Translations under genes and position numbers: made by a program
Shown here: piece by piece, positions 15,432-23,865 of the stretch
How positions within the stretch are numbered: the stretch's first letter is position 1
Layout: each line of letters opens with the position of its first letter
The notes under the pieces: model-generated
Told to the model about the DNA's origin: nothing
Databases searched by the model: none
Seen by the model: the letters and a program-made list of their open reading frames with translations, nothing else
Assembly: GCA_964549135.1 (NCBI GenBank)
Contig: CAZJUJ010000029.1
Span: 1-32,354 of the forward strand
Source of the DNA: RUG563 sp964549135
Lineage (GTDB): Bacteria > Bacillota > Clostridia > Christensenellales > Aristaeellaceae
Reading direction: 5' to 3'
Length of the DNA stretch: 32,354 nt

Positions 15432-16322
15432 TCACCACTGCATTTTGCGGTCGTTGAGCAGCATGCCGGTATAGCGGGGCACGCGGAAGCGCTGGGCGAA
15501 GAGATCGCATTTGCACATAAAGAGGTAATAGACGTTGAGGCCGCAGAAATAGAGGGTTTCGAAATTGCCCTGGCCCTTGGCGATGATCACATCGGCCTGT
15601 TCAATGCTTGCCTTCGCTTCGTTTGAAACGCTGGGCAGCCAGGTTCCCGCAATATCGGTGCCATTGCCCATCACGGGCGCGATGCGGTCAAGACCCACCT
15701 GCGCGGCGTCCTCCACCGTCACATCATTAACCACCGGCTCTCCGCGCAGGATCACCTGCACCCCGGCCCGGGGATTCATGGCAAGCATGGTTTCAATCAG
15801 CAGCTTATCCATAACGATTTCGCCGCAGTTATCGGTAAGATACACGATTTTTTCCGCCTGCAGCACATCGCGCCGCATTTCCTCCAGCGTATCCTGAGGC
15901 AGCGGAATGCTTTCCGCATCGGCAAGAAAAGCATCCAATTGCCCGTCATCCACCTTTTCCAGGGTGCCGAAATCGATATAATTGCCCGTCATGGCATATT
16001 GCAGCGCCGCCCGGAAAGGATCGGCCGCGCTGCGGATTTTTTCCGAAACGCCCTTTTCCTTTTCCAGCATTTTGGCGTTGTAATACTTTTTCACGGCGGC
16101 ATAATCTATTTCGGGGCCAAACATCTCCTCCCGCAGTCTTTCAATCCGGCGCAGCATAACCGGCGCGGCAATGGCGGGATCGGCATGCCCCAGCAATTGC
16201 AGAAGCTGCTGAATATACTCCGTCTGCGCCCTTTCACCGGCGCTCTCCGGCGCGGCGTTTACATGCTTGCCCAGCAGGCATTTGAGGCATTGGGGATGCA
16301 GACGGCTGTGATCCTGATTCAT
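15432..16322 (-). CDS. DUF89 family damage-control phosphatase
   Basis: A 296-residue DUF89 (ARMT1-like) protein; this family contains metal-dependent phosphatases thought to remove damaged or excess sugar phosphates. The N-terminal CLKC (residues 12-15) and the diagnostic segments YLTDNCGEIVMDK (about 160) and AKGQGNFETLY (about 250) are visible, with the metal-binding Asp and Asn in TDNCGE. Length matches the bacterial family (about 290). No signal peptide. It starts 30 bases after the transporter gene on the same strand, so the pair is probably cotranscribed. Its 3' end faces the GH31 gene across the palindromic element. Substrate unknown. Confidence 0.9.
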   Translation of the reverse strand: MNQDHSRLHPQCLKCLLGKHVNAAPESAGERAQTEYIQQLLQLLGHADPAIAAPVMLRRIERLREEMFGPEIDYAAVKKYYNAKMLEKEKGVSEKIRSAADPFRAALQYAMTGNYIDFGTLEKVDDGQLDAFLADAESIPLPQDTLEEMRRDVLQAEKIVYLTDNCGEIVMDKLLIETMLAMNPRAGVQVILRGEPVVNDVTVEDAAQVGLDRIAPVMGNGTDIAGTWLPSVSNEAKASIEQADVIIAKGQGNFETLYFCGLNVYYLFMCKCDLFAQRFRVPRYTGMLLNDRKMQW

Positions 16323-16352
16323 TTTGTTTTCCTTCTTTCTGTTTGCTGTGGC

Positions 16353-17225
16353 TCAGAGAAACATGCAGGTGCCAATCAGGCAAAGGCCGATGCCGATGGC
16401 CGCCCGCCGGGAGGGCCTTTCCTTCAGGATGATCCATCCCAGCAGCGCGGAAAAAATAATGCTGCCCCCCGTCATCATGGGATACATCACCGAGGCCGAT
16501 ACCTTGCCCGCCACCAATAGCTGCAATACATAATAGATCCCGCCGGACAGGGTGCAGCCCGCCACATAGGGATAAATCCGCTTAAACGGCGGCAGCTTGG
16601 GCTGCTTTTCCAGCTTTTTGTGCATCGCGCCATAGGCCGCGCAGGAAAGCGCCATTTTCCAGAAATTCACCGCCACGGTAAAGCCCGTGGCCGAAATAAC
16701 CGGATAGCCGCTTTCTACCTGATGCACCTTGGAAATCACGCTGACAAAGCCATTGAGGAAAAAGACTGCCGCGCATAGGGCCAATTGCCGGGGATTGGTC
16801 TTGAAATCGGATACCTTGGTAAAAAAGACCGCTGCCATAATTACCATCAGCCCCGCCATGCGCAGCCAGGAAAAGGGCTCGCCCAGGAAGAGCAGCCCCC
16901 AGACATAGGGCACCACCATGCTGCCCGTCATCAGGAACAGGGCATAGAGCGCCACGCCGCCCTCCTTCATCACCCGAAAGCCAATCAGGGCATAGCCAAC
17001 CCCCAGGAGCGCCTGGGCTGCGGCCATAATCTGGGAAAAGGGCGTGGATTCCAGCCGAAAGCCATTGGCGGCCCAGAAGGCCAGCGCGGCGGTCAGCCCC
17101 ACCAGAATATTAAATACCAGCCCCGCCTTTATGGAGGAGCCCGCCGCCTCCTGATATTTCTTGCGGAAAATGCTGTCCGCGGCCAGCAAAAGCACCGCAA
17201 GCAAAAGCAACAGATAATTCTGCAT
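16353..17225 (-). CDS. EamA/DMT-type membrane transporter
   Basis: A 290-residue inner-membrane protein with about ten hydrophobic segments, beginning with NYLLLLLAVLLLAADSIF and ending with ALLGWIILKERPSRRAAIGI, the typical closing motif of drug/metabolite transporter (EamA) proteins. The start at 17225 is chosen for AAGGAGAG about ten bases upstream; an upstream ATG (17342) would add 39 polar residues unlike the family. It precedes the DUF89 gene by 30 bp. Transporters of this family move varied small metabolites; the substrate cannot be read from sequence. Pairing with a metabolite phosphatase suggests a shared role in handling a sugar-derived metabolite, as an inference. Confidence 0.85.
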   Translation of the reverse strand: MQNYLLLLLAVLLLAADSIFRKKYQEAAGSSIKAGLVFNILVGLTAALAFWAANGFRLESTPFSQIMAAAQALLGVGYALIGFRVMKEGGVALYALFLMTGSMVVPYVWGLLFLGEPFSWLRMAGLMVIMAAVFFTKVSDFKTNPRQLALCAAVFFLNGFVSVISKVHQVESGYPVISATGFTVAVNFWKMALSCAAYGAMHKKLEKQPKLPPFKRIYPYVAGCTLSGGIYYVLQLLVAGKVSASVMYPMMTGGSIIFSALLGWIILKERPSRRAAIGIGLCLIGTCMFL

Positions 17226-17396
17226 AGGCTCTGCCTCTCCTTCCCTGCCGTCCGCGGCGCATCCCGCCTTTTTTCGGCATCGATTGCTATTGTACATCAT
17301 TTTCCCGAAAAAGGCGAGGGCAAAACCGGCATAAACGGACAATCATCCAAAATCCGGCGATTTTTATCGGTCTTTGGCTCCTTTTTTCTTCGCCTC

Positions 17397-17425
17397 TTGA
17401 CTTTTTCCTTCCAATGAAGGATAAT
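17397..17425 (+). promoter_or_regulatory. Promoter of the DUF512-der-plsY operon
   Basis: TTGACT (17397-17402) and GATAAT (17420-17425) with 17-bp spacing, 36 bp before the first start codon of the operon. Confidence 0.7.
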
Positions 17426-17461
17426 GAATTGTTAAGATCTATGGAAGGAGGCGGATTCCCC

Positions 17462-18760
17462 ATGGCCCATCTGATTGAGGCGGTGCAGCCGCATGGGGTG
17501 GCATATCGCCGCGGCCTGCGCGCCGGGGATGCCCTGATTTCCATCAATGGCGAGACCATCGTGGATGAAATCGATTATCAGGCGCTTTCCAATAAATCCC
17601 GGCTGGATATCCGCGTGCTGAAGGCCGATGGGCAGGAGGAAACCGTGCGCATCATCAAGGCCAAGGATGCGCCCCTGGGCCTGCGTCTGGCCGATACCCT
17701 GGCCTGCAAGCCCCGGCCCTGCAAGAATAAATGCATCTTCTGCTTCATCGATCAGATGGCCCCGGGCATGCGCCCCTCCCTGTATGTCAAGGATGACGAC
17801 TGGCGGCTTTCGCTGATGATGGGCAATTATATCACCCTGACCAATGTGGATGATCAGGAATTTGCCCGCATTCTCAAGCGGAAGGCCAGCCCGCTGTATA
17901 TCTCCGTGCATGCCACCGATCCGGAAACCCGGGTGCGCATGATGCGCAATCCCGCCGCCGCCCATCTCATGGAGCGGCTGAATGCCCTCCGGGAGGCGGG
18001 GCTGCATTTCCATTGCCAGATCGTGCTGTGCCCCGGCTGGAATGATGGGGAGATTCTCCGGAAAACCCTGGATGATCTTTCCGCCCTCTATCCCGCCGCC
18101 CAGTCGGCGGCGCTGGTGCCGGTGGGGCTGACCAGATTCCGGGAGGGGCTGGCCGATGTAAAGCCCTTTGACCGGGCGGGCGCGCAGCGGGTAATGGCCA
18201 TTGCCCGGGAATATCAGCAGCGCATGCTGGCCGCCCATGGCACCCGCTTTGTTTTCCCCTCGGATGAAATGCTGCTCATCGCCGGGGAGGATATCCCCGA
18301 TAATGCGGCATATGAGGAATTTCCCCAGATCGAAAACGGCGTGGGCCTGCTGCGGAAATTCGAGGAAAGCCTGAAAAGCGCCGCCGCCGAAAACACGAAG
18401 AAGGCCGTCCCCCGGAAAATCCGCATGGCCTGCGGCGCTTCCATCGCCCCGGTGATGGAAAAATGGATGGCCGCCTATGCGCCCCCGGGGGTAGAGATCA
18501 CCGTACAGAAAATCCGCAATACCTTTTTCGGCGAAACCATCACCGTTACCGGCCTGCTGACCGGCGGCGATCTGAAAAAGCAATTGCAGGATGCCCGGGA
18601 GGATGAAATTCTTCTCTGCAGCAATACCCTCCGGGAGGAGCAGGATCTTTTCCTGGATGATATGCCCCTGGGCGAGCTGAGAAGCGCCCTGAAGCCAAGG
18701 CTGACCATCGTGCCCAATGACGGCGCCGCGCTTTTCGCCGCGCTGCTGGGATGTGAATAA
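17462..18760 (+). CDS. DUF512 family PDZ / radical SAM-like protein
   Basis: A 432-residue protein. The N-terminal PDZ-like domain (about residues 1-70) has RRGLRAGDALISINGETI. A cysteine motif CKNKCIFCFIDQ (about residue 95) with CxxxCxxC spacing is of the radical SAM type, followed by SLYVKDDDWRLSLMMGNYITLTN, a hallmark of DUF512 proteins. The C-terminal half is the DUF512 region. Such proteins are almost always encoded next to der in Clostridia, as here (24 bp apart). The start at 17462 has AAGGAGG upstream; an ATG 16 codons earlier overlaps the promoter region and is not used. Function is not established; the coupling to Der suggests a link to ribosome assembly. Confidence 0.9.
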   Translation: MAHLIEAVQPHGVAYRRGLRAGDALISINGETIVDEIDYQALSNKSRLDIRVLKADGQEETVRIIKAKDAPLGLRLADTLACKPRPCKNKCIFCFIDQMAPGMRPSLYVKDDDWRLSLMMGNYITLTNVDDQEFARILKRKASPLYISVHATDPETRVRMMRNPAAAHLMERLNALREAGLHFHCQIVLCPGWNDGEILRKTLDDLSALYPAAQSAALVPVGLTRFREGLADVKPFDRAGAQRVMAIAREYQQRMLAAHGTRFVFPSDEMLLIAGEDIPDNAAYEEFPQIENGVGLLRKFEESLKSAAAENTKKAVPRKIRMACGASIAPVMEKWMAAYAPPGVEITVQKIRNTFFGETITVTGLLTGGDLKKQLQDAREDEILLCSNTLREEQDLFLDDMPLGELRSALKPRLTIVPNDGAALFAALLGCE

Positions 18761-18784
18761 TCATAAAAGGAGGATCAAGCTTCC

Positions 18785-20134
18785 ATGCCATCCGCCAAGC
18801 CCCTGGTGGCCATTGTAGGCCGCCCCAACGTAGGTAAATCCACCTTCTTCAATAAAATCTCCGGCCGCCGCATCGCCATTGTGGAGGATACCCCCGGCGT
18901 TACCCGGGATCGCATCTATGCCGATGTGGAATGGATCGGCCGGAAATTCACCCTCATCGATACCGGCGGCATCGATCCCAAATCCGAGGATGTGCTGCTT
19001 TCCCAGATGCGGCGGCAGGCCGAAATCGCCATGGAGATGGCGGATGTGATCTGCTTCTTCACCGATGCCCGGGCCGGCATGACCCCGGATGATGAGGAAG
19101 TGGCCAATATGCTGCGCAAAACCCACAAGCCCGTGATTCTGGCGGTCAATAAGCTGGATCATGCGGGGCTGAAGGATGTAATTTATGAATTCTATGCCCT
19201 GGGCCTGGGCGATCCCATCGGCATTTCCGCCGCCAATATGCTGGGGCTGGGCGATTTATTGGATGAAATCGTCAAGCATCTGCCCCCCAGGGCGGATGAT
19301 GAGGAGGAGGAAGAGCAGCATGTGATTCAGCTTGCCGTGGTGGGCCGGCCGAATGTGGGCAAATCCTCGCTGGTCAATCGTCTCCTGGGGCAGGAGCGCA
19401 CCATGGTATCCAATATCCCCGGCACCACCCGGGATGCCATCGATACCCGCTTTTCCGGCCCGGATGGAACGATGTATAATATCATCGATACCGCCGGGAT
19501 CCGCCGCAAACGCGCCATTGAGGATGAATCCCTGGAGCGCTACAGCGTGCTTCGCTCCATCGCCGCCATTAAGCGCTGCGATGTGGCGCTGCTGCTGGTG
19601 GATGCCCAGGAGGGCGTAACCGAGCAGGATGCCCGCATCGCCGGTATGGTGCATGAGGAGGGCAAGGCCGCGGTGGTGATCGTCAATAAATGGGATGCCC
19701 TGGAAAAGGAAACCGGCACCCTGGAAAAATACAGAAAGCAGGTCATCGAGGATCTGAAATTCATGGATTATGCCCCCGTGCTTTTCGTTTCCGCCCTGAC
19801 CGGCCAGCGCAATCAGAATATCCTGCCCGAGGTCAATCGGGTCTGGGAGCAGGCCAGCCGCCGGGTAGGCACCGGCGCGCTCAATGATGTGCTGGGCGAT
19901 GCCCAGATGGCGCTGCAGCCCCCCATGATCGGCGGGCGCAAGCTGAAAATCTATTACGGCACCCAGGCCGGCGTCTGCCCGCCCACCTTCGCCCTTTTCA
20001 TCAATTCCGAGGATCTGATGCATTTCTCCTACGAGCGGTATCTGGAAAACTGCCTGCGCAAGGCCTTCGGCTTTGAGGGCACGCCCATTCGCTTTTCCCT
20101 GCGCGAAAAAAAGAAGGAGGACGTGCATCCATGA
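18785..20134 (+). CDS. der: Ribosome biogenesis GTPase Der (EngA)
   Basis: A 449-residue protein with two tandem GTPase domains and a C-terminal KH-like domain, the Der/EngA architecture. The first P-loop is GRPNVGKST (residues 12-20), with DTPGVTRDR and DTGG switch motifs and NKLD. The second P-loop is GRPNVGKSS (about residue 187), with PGTTRDAID, DTAGIRRK and NKWD. The C-terminal domain (about 350-440) ends in the basic LREKKK tail. It acts in 50S ribosomal subunit maturation and is essential in most bacteria. It lies between the DUF512 gene and plsY and overlaps plsY by four bases (ATGA). Confidence 0.97.
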   Translation: MPSAKPLVAIVGRPNVGKSTFFNKISGRRIAIVEDTPGVTRDRIYADVEWIGRKFTLIDTGGIDPKSEDVLLSQMRRQAEIAMEMADVICFFTDARAGMTPDDEEVANMLRKTHKPVILAVNKLDHAGLKDVIYEFYALGLGDPIGISAANMLGLGDLLDEIVKHLPPRADDEEEEEQHVIQLAVVGRPNVGKSSLVNRLLGQERTMVSNIPGTTRDAIDTRFSGPDGTMYNIIDTAGIRRKRAIEDESLERYSVLRSIAAIKRCDVALLLVDAQEGVTEQDARIAGMVHEEGKAAVVIVNKWDALEKETGTLEKYRKQVIEDLKFMDYAPVLFVSALTGQRNQNILPEVNRVWEQASRRVGTGALNDVLGDAQMALQPPMIGGRKLKIYYGTQAGVCPPTFALFINSEDLMHFSYERYLENCLRKAFGFEGTPIRFSLREKKKEDVHP

Positions 20135-20739
20135 TCATTACCATTATCAAGTATCTCCTGTGCGCCGTGATCGCCTATCTTCTGGGCAGCTTTTCCACCG
20201 GCATTCTGGTGGCGGGCCGGGCCGGGCATGATATCCGCGCCGAGGGCAGCAAAAATACCGGGGCCAGCAACGCCCTGCGCATCCTGGGCCTCAAGGGCGG
20301 CGCGCTGGTATTCGCCGGGGATTTTCTCAAGGCCGCTCTTGCCGTGGGCGCGGGGTATCTGCTCTGCGGGCATTCCGGGGCCATGCTCAGCGGCCTCTGC
20401 GTGGTGCTGGGGCATAACTGGCCTGTTTTCTTCGGCTTCCAGGGGGGCAAGGGCATTGCCTGCTCCACGGCGGTGCTGCTATTGGTTTTCCCCTGGCAGG
20501 GCGTGGCGGCGGCGCTGTTATGCCTGCTGGTCATCTATTTCACCCGGTATATTTCTCTGGGCAGCCTGACCATGCTGACCGTCTTTTTCCTCCTGCTCCT
20601 TTTCACCCAGCCCTTCTGGCCCGCCGGGGCCTGGGCGCTGACGCTGATGGCGCTGGGCTTCTATCGCCACCGGACCAATCTGCAGCGGCTGAAAAACGGC
20701 ACGGAGAATAAAATCGGCCAGCGGGCCGGGAAAAACTGA
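20131..20739 (+). CDS. plsY: Glycerol-3-phosphate acyltransferase PlsY
   Basis: A 202-residue membrane protein of the PlsY family, which transfers the acyl group from acyl phosphate to glycerol 3-phosphate, the first step of phospholipid synthesis in most Gram-positive bacteria. The conserved cytoplasmic motifs are GSFSTGILVAGRAGHDIR with EGSKNTGASNALR (residues about 22-55), and GHNWPVFFGFQGGKGIACS (about 97-115). About five membrane segments are visible. It overlaps the der stop codon by four bases, so translation is probably coupled. It is last in the operon and followed by a terminator. Confidence 0.95.
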   Translation: MIITIIKYLLCAVIAYLLGSFSTGILVAGRAGHDIRAEGSKNTGASNALRILGLKGGALVFAGDFLKAALAVGAGYLLCGHSGAMLSGLCVVLGHNWPVFFGFQGGKGIACSTAVLLLVFPWQGVAAALLCLLVIYFTRYISLGSLTMLTVFFLLLLFTQPFWPAGAWALTLMALGFYRHRTNLQRLKNGTENKIGQRAGKN

Positions 20740-20751
20740 AAAGCAGCCTTC

Positions 20752-20790
20752 CGCCCGGAACATCAAAAAAAGGATGCTCCGGGCGTTTTT
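20752..20790 (+). terminator. Rho-independent terminator after plsY
   Basis: CGCCCGGA (20752-20759) and TCCGGGCG (20778-20785), with inner CATC / GATG pairing around an A-rich loop, are followed by TTTTTC. The 160 bp from here to the convergent Cof gene end show no further gene. Confidence 0.88.
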
Positions 20791-20953
20791 CGGTGCATCC
20801 TTCTGTTGGGCGGCGGCTTTTCAAGAAACGAAAACCGCCGCGCTTTTCTGCTTTTTTCGCCCTGTTCAGGGCACGTTCCCGCTTTTTCCCGGGCCGCAGC
20901 CACCTGCCTTTCGCGCTTTTTTGCAGCGGGCGGTGTTCAACGTGAAACCTTTT

Positions 20954-21769
20954 TTACAGCGCGTATTTCTCAATGGCCCGGGCAAAGCCGCAGGCCTCAT
21001 TGGTATCGGTAACAAAGCGCGCCGCCGCCTTGGTTTCCGCCGAGCCATTGCCCATGGCCACCCCATAGCCCGCGATTTTCAGCATGGGAATATCATTTTC
21101 CTGATCCCCCAGGGTCATCACCTGGGAAAGGGGGATGCCAAGATGCCGGGCCAGATCGGAAACGCCCCGGGCCTTATCGATCCCCTGGGGCATGATTTCA
21201 ATATTCCGCACGCCGGACTGGGTCAGTTCAATCCCCGGGATATCAAGCAGCCGCTGCCGCACCTGGGAAAGGGGCACATTATCGCAGACAAAGAATTTAT
21301 GCACGGCGCTCTGCACGCAGCGCAGGGCCGCCTCCCTGCCCCGGCAATAGCAAAAGCCCATTTTTTCAATCCGCGGGCCATAGGAAAGCTCGCTGTGATG
21401 GGCCACCTCCTGCCGGGCGGTGCATACATACCCGGGGCCGAAAACAAAATAATCCGCCCCCAGCCCGGTCAGGATTTCGTATACCTGCAGGGCGGCTGCG
21501 GGATCCATAAAATGCTCGGAAATCAAATGCAGCCCCTCATCCACGATTTTCCCGCCATTGGTGCCAACCACCGGGCAGATAATGCCCTGATCCTTCGCCA
21601 CCAGATAGGCGTTTTCCACAAATCTTCCCGTGGCCAGCGCCACCGTAATCCCCTTTTCCTGGGCCGCCAGAATGGCCCGCACGTTCTCCCGGGGGATTTC
21701 GCCCTGCCGGTTCAGCAGGGTGCCATCCATATCGGTGGCAATCAGACGGATCTGGGGGGAAAAAGCCAT
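20954..21769 (-). CDS. Cof-type HAD-IIB family phosphatase
   Basis: A 271-residue cytoplasmic phosphatase of the Cof/HAD-IIB group, which dephosphorylates sugar phosphates, phosphorylated cofactors or similar molecules. Motif I is ATDMDGTLLNR (residues about 11-20), motif II lies in VALATGRF, and motif IV is MTLGDQENDIPMLKIAGYGVAMGNG near residue 220. The alpha/beta cap lies between residues 85 and 190. AAGGAG precedes the start. It follows the RluA-type gene with a 21-bp gap as the last member of a three-gene minus-strand unit. Substrate unknown. Confidence 0.92.
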   Translation of the reverse strand: MAFSPQIRLIATDMDGTLLNRQGEIPRENVRAILAAQEKGITVALATGRFVENAYLVAKDQGIICPVVGTNGGKIVDEGLHLISEHFMDPAAALQVYEILTGLGADYFVFGPGYVCTARQEVAHHSELSYGPRIEKMGFCYCRGREAALRCVQSAVHKFFVCDNVPLSQVRQRLLDIPGIELTQSGVRNIEIMPQGIDKARGVSDLARHLGIPLSQVMTLGDQENDIPMLKIAGYGVAMGNGSAETKAAARFVTDTNEACGFARAIEKYAL

Positions 21770-21790
21770 GGCTGCTCGCTCCTTTTTTCT

Positions 21791-22633
21791 TTAGAATGGG
21801 ACGGGAACGGAAAATACCCTGCCATCCAGATAGGAAAGCATCCCGCCCGGATACAGCGTCAGTTCGCAGGCGCACAGGCGGAGGGAGGCGGCCTTCATGC
21901 GCCGGTTCAGCGCCCGATCACCGTATTTATCATCCCCCAGCAGCGGATGAGAAAGAAAGCTCATGTGCGCCCGGATCTGATGGGTGCGCCCGGTCAGCAG
22001 CGTCACCCGGAGCCGGGAAAGCACGCCGTCAAAGGCAAGCGTTTCATACTGGGTGGCGATGGGCAGCGCCCCGGGCGTGGCATGGGTAATCACGCGCACC
22101 CGGCCCTTCTCCGCATCCTTGATCAGATACGCTTCCTTTACGGCGCAGGGCGGGCGCATCTCCCCCCTTACCAGGCATTCGTATCGTTTTTCCAGCCGCC
22201 GCTCCCGAAAGGCCGCCAGCAGCAGCTCCTCGCTCTCCGGATCTTTGCATAGCAGCAGCAGCCCGCAGGTCACATGATCCAGCCGATGGCAGAGCCGGGG
22301 ATAGCCGTTTTCCTTCTTCAGCAGCGATTCCACCGTCATGCCGCCCCGGCCATCCTCCTCGCTGCTGATGCCGGATGGCTTATTGATGAGCAGGATATGC
22401 GCATCCTCATAAACCACCGGCAGCTGAATTTCAAAAGCCGTATACAATTGGATGCGTGCGCCGGGCAGCACGGCATCATTCCTGCCCGCCCGCACGCCGT
22501 TCATTTTCACATCCCGTTTTGCCAGCGCATCCCTGATCACATGGGCGGGCAAAAGCGGCATGGCCTGGGCCAGATAATTTTCCAAACGCACCGCGCCCAT
22601 TTCCGCCGGGGCGTTTGCCTCATAGACCCGCAT
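21791..22633 (-). CDS. RluA family pseudouridine synthase
   Basis: A 280-residue pseudouridine synthase of the RluA family. An S4-like N-terminal part (RLENYLAQAMPLLPAHVIRDALAKRDVKMNG, divided here by position at about residues 17-47) precedes the catalytic domain with INKPSGI and HRLDHVTCGLLLL, where the Asp is the catalytic residue. In that motif the usual TSG is TCG. LLTGRTHQIRAHM and GDDKYG are also typical. The start codon overlaps the stop of the upstream gene by one base (TGATG), so translation is probably coupled; a longer open frame upstream overlaps that gene and is not used. Whether it modifies rRNA or tRNA cannot be told. Confidence 0.92.
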   Translation of the reverse strand: MRVYEANAPAEMGAVRLENYLAQAMPLLPAHVIRDALAKRDVKMNGVRAGRNDAVLPGARIQLYTAFEIQLPVVYEDAHILLINKPSGISSEEDGRGGMTVESLLKKENGYPRLCHRLDHVTCGLLLLCKDPESEELLLAAFRERRLEKRYECLVRGEMRPPCAVKEAYLIKDAEKGRVRVITHATPGALPIATQYETLAFDGVLSRLRVTLLTGRTHQIRAHMSFLSHPLLGDDKYGDRALNRRMKAASLRLCACELTLYPGGMLSYLDGRVFSVPVPF

Positions 22634-23673
22634 CAGTTCAGCACCGCCGAGGGCATGCCCATCCAGCGCACCGTCTGCAGATGCAATTGCTCCAGGGCGG
22701 AAAGCATCCGGGGCGTGGGCAGCACGCAGAGCATGCTTTCCAGCACCTCCCGCATTTCGGAAAGCTGCGCGCCCTGCTTGGCCATCATCCTCAGATCCTC
22801 CAGCGCCTCCTCCGGATCGCATTCGGGGCGGATAGCGCCCACCAGCGCGCCGCGCATGGCCTCGCAGGAGGCCACCTCCTCCGGCAATAGACCGTTCATG
22901 CCTCCCTGCATCATTTCCCGGGTCAGGTGAATTTCAGGCGGGGCAAACCCGGCCAGGCTGGAAAGCAGATGCTCCGGCTCCGCCAGCCCGGGATGCAGCA
23001 GCAGTATTTCGCCCTGGGCGCTCTGGGTATAATCAAAGCCCGAGCGCAGATACCGCCCGATGAGCATTTCGCCGTCTTCCTGCATTTCCCGGGGCAATTG
23101 CCCCCTGAAATGCGCCATGGGCACGGCGGCATGCAGAAAGCCCGAAAGATACAGGAGGCTATGCAGCGTGGCATCAAAGGAAAATAGCTTTTCCCGCATT
23201 TTCTGGTATTCCGGGGAAAGCATGGCCCGGGTAATGGGCGGCAATAGATTTTCCTCCAGCCTGAGAATGGCCGTTTCGTCATTTTCAATTTCCAGCGTAC
23301 ACCAGAGCCTGGCAATCAGCGCCTCCGCCGCGCTGATTTCATCCCAGTCCGAAAGCAGGGTCTGCCCGCCGGAAAGCAGCATGCGCTTGACCAGATCATC
23401 CTCCCGGGGGGAAAGAAAGCATGCCTCCTGGGGAATGCGCGACAGCACCTTGGCGCATAATTCGCTGCGGCTGGGATAGCGCCGCCTGATTTCATGGGCG
23501 TAATAGGAAAACCGGAACAGGATCCGGGCTTCATCCTCCCCCAGATCGGAAAAAATCCCCCGGGTGGGGCAGCGGGTCAAGCGCTCCTGGCAGGCCTCCA
23601 GCTGCTGCTCCCTCAAAACGCTCATGGTCTTATCGCACCATCTTTCGATCCGTGCCGTGCTTGTCCTCAGCAA
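22633..23673 (-). CDS. Conserved uncharacterised protein (possibly DUF6179)
   Basis: A mostly helical, soluble protein of about 346 residues with no catalytic motif that I recognise. It has the look of the Firmicutes family DUF6179 (phrases such as FSYYAHEIRRRYPSRSELC and ARLWCTLEIENDETAILR), but that is a recollection. No signal peptide or membrane segment. Start choice is uncertain: an ATG at 23727 has no ribosome binding site, while a TTG at 23673 follows GGGAGGGGA by nine bases and is used here. A strong promoter lies about 145 bp upstream. It is first in a unit with the RluA-type and Cof genes and overlaps the former by one base. Confidence 0.7.
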   Translation of the reverse strand: MLRTSTARIERWCDKTMSVLREQQLEACQERLTRCPTRGIFSDLGEDEARILFRFSYYAHEIRRRYPSRSELCAKVLSRIPQEACFLSPREDDLVKRMLLSGGQTLLSDWDEISAAEALIARLWCTLEIENDETAILRLEENLLPPITRAMLSPEYQKMREKLFSFDATLHSLLYLSGFLHAAVPMAHFRGQLPREMQEDGEMLIGRYLRSGFDYTQSAQGEILLLHPGLAEPEHLLSSLAGFAPPEIHLTREMMQGGMNGLLPEEVASCEAMRGALVGAIRPECDPEEALEDLRMMAKQGAQLSEMREVLESMLCVLPTPRMLSALEQLHLQTVRWMGMPSAVLN

Positions 23674-23814
23674 TCGCTCATCTCCCCTCCCTGCAGGAAT
23701 GCTTCCCGCCGGTTCAATCCTTTGCATCTCGCGCCATCCCTTTTTGCAGAAAAAAGGGCGGCGATCTGCATGCAGCGCGGATGGGGCATCGCCTCTCCCC
23801 GCTGCTCTCCATCC

Positions 23815-23842
23815 ATTATACAGGCAATCAACGCCCTGTCAA
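23815..23842 (-). promoter_or_regulatory. Promoter of the uncharacterised-RluA-Cof unit
   Basis: On the minus strand a perfect TTGACA (23837-23842) and a perfect TATAAT (23815-23820) are 16 bp apart. The leader holds a CCCTTTTT / AAAAAGGG hairpin near 23735-23755, just before the upstream ATG, which could affect initiation. Confidence 0.8.
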
Positions 23843-23865
23843 GCCTTTTTGATAGGAATACCATT

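Noticed and set aside
22634..22822. N-terminal extension of the RluA-type protein
   Set aside because: It would overlap the upstream gene by 63 codons with low-complexity residues; the ATG at 22633, coupled to the upstream stop, fits the family length.
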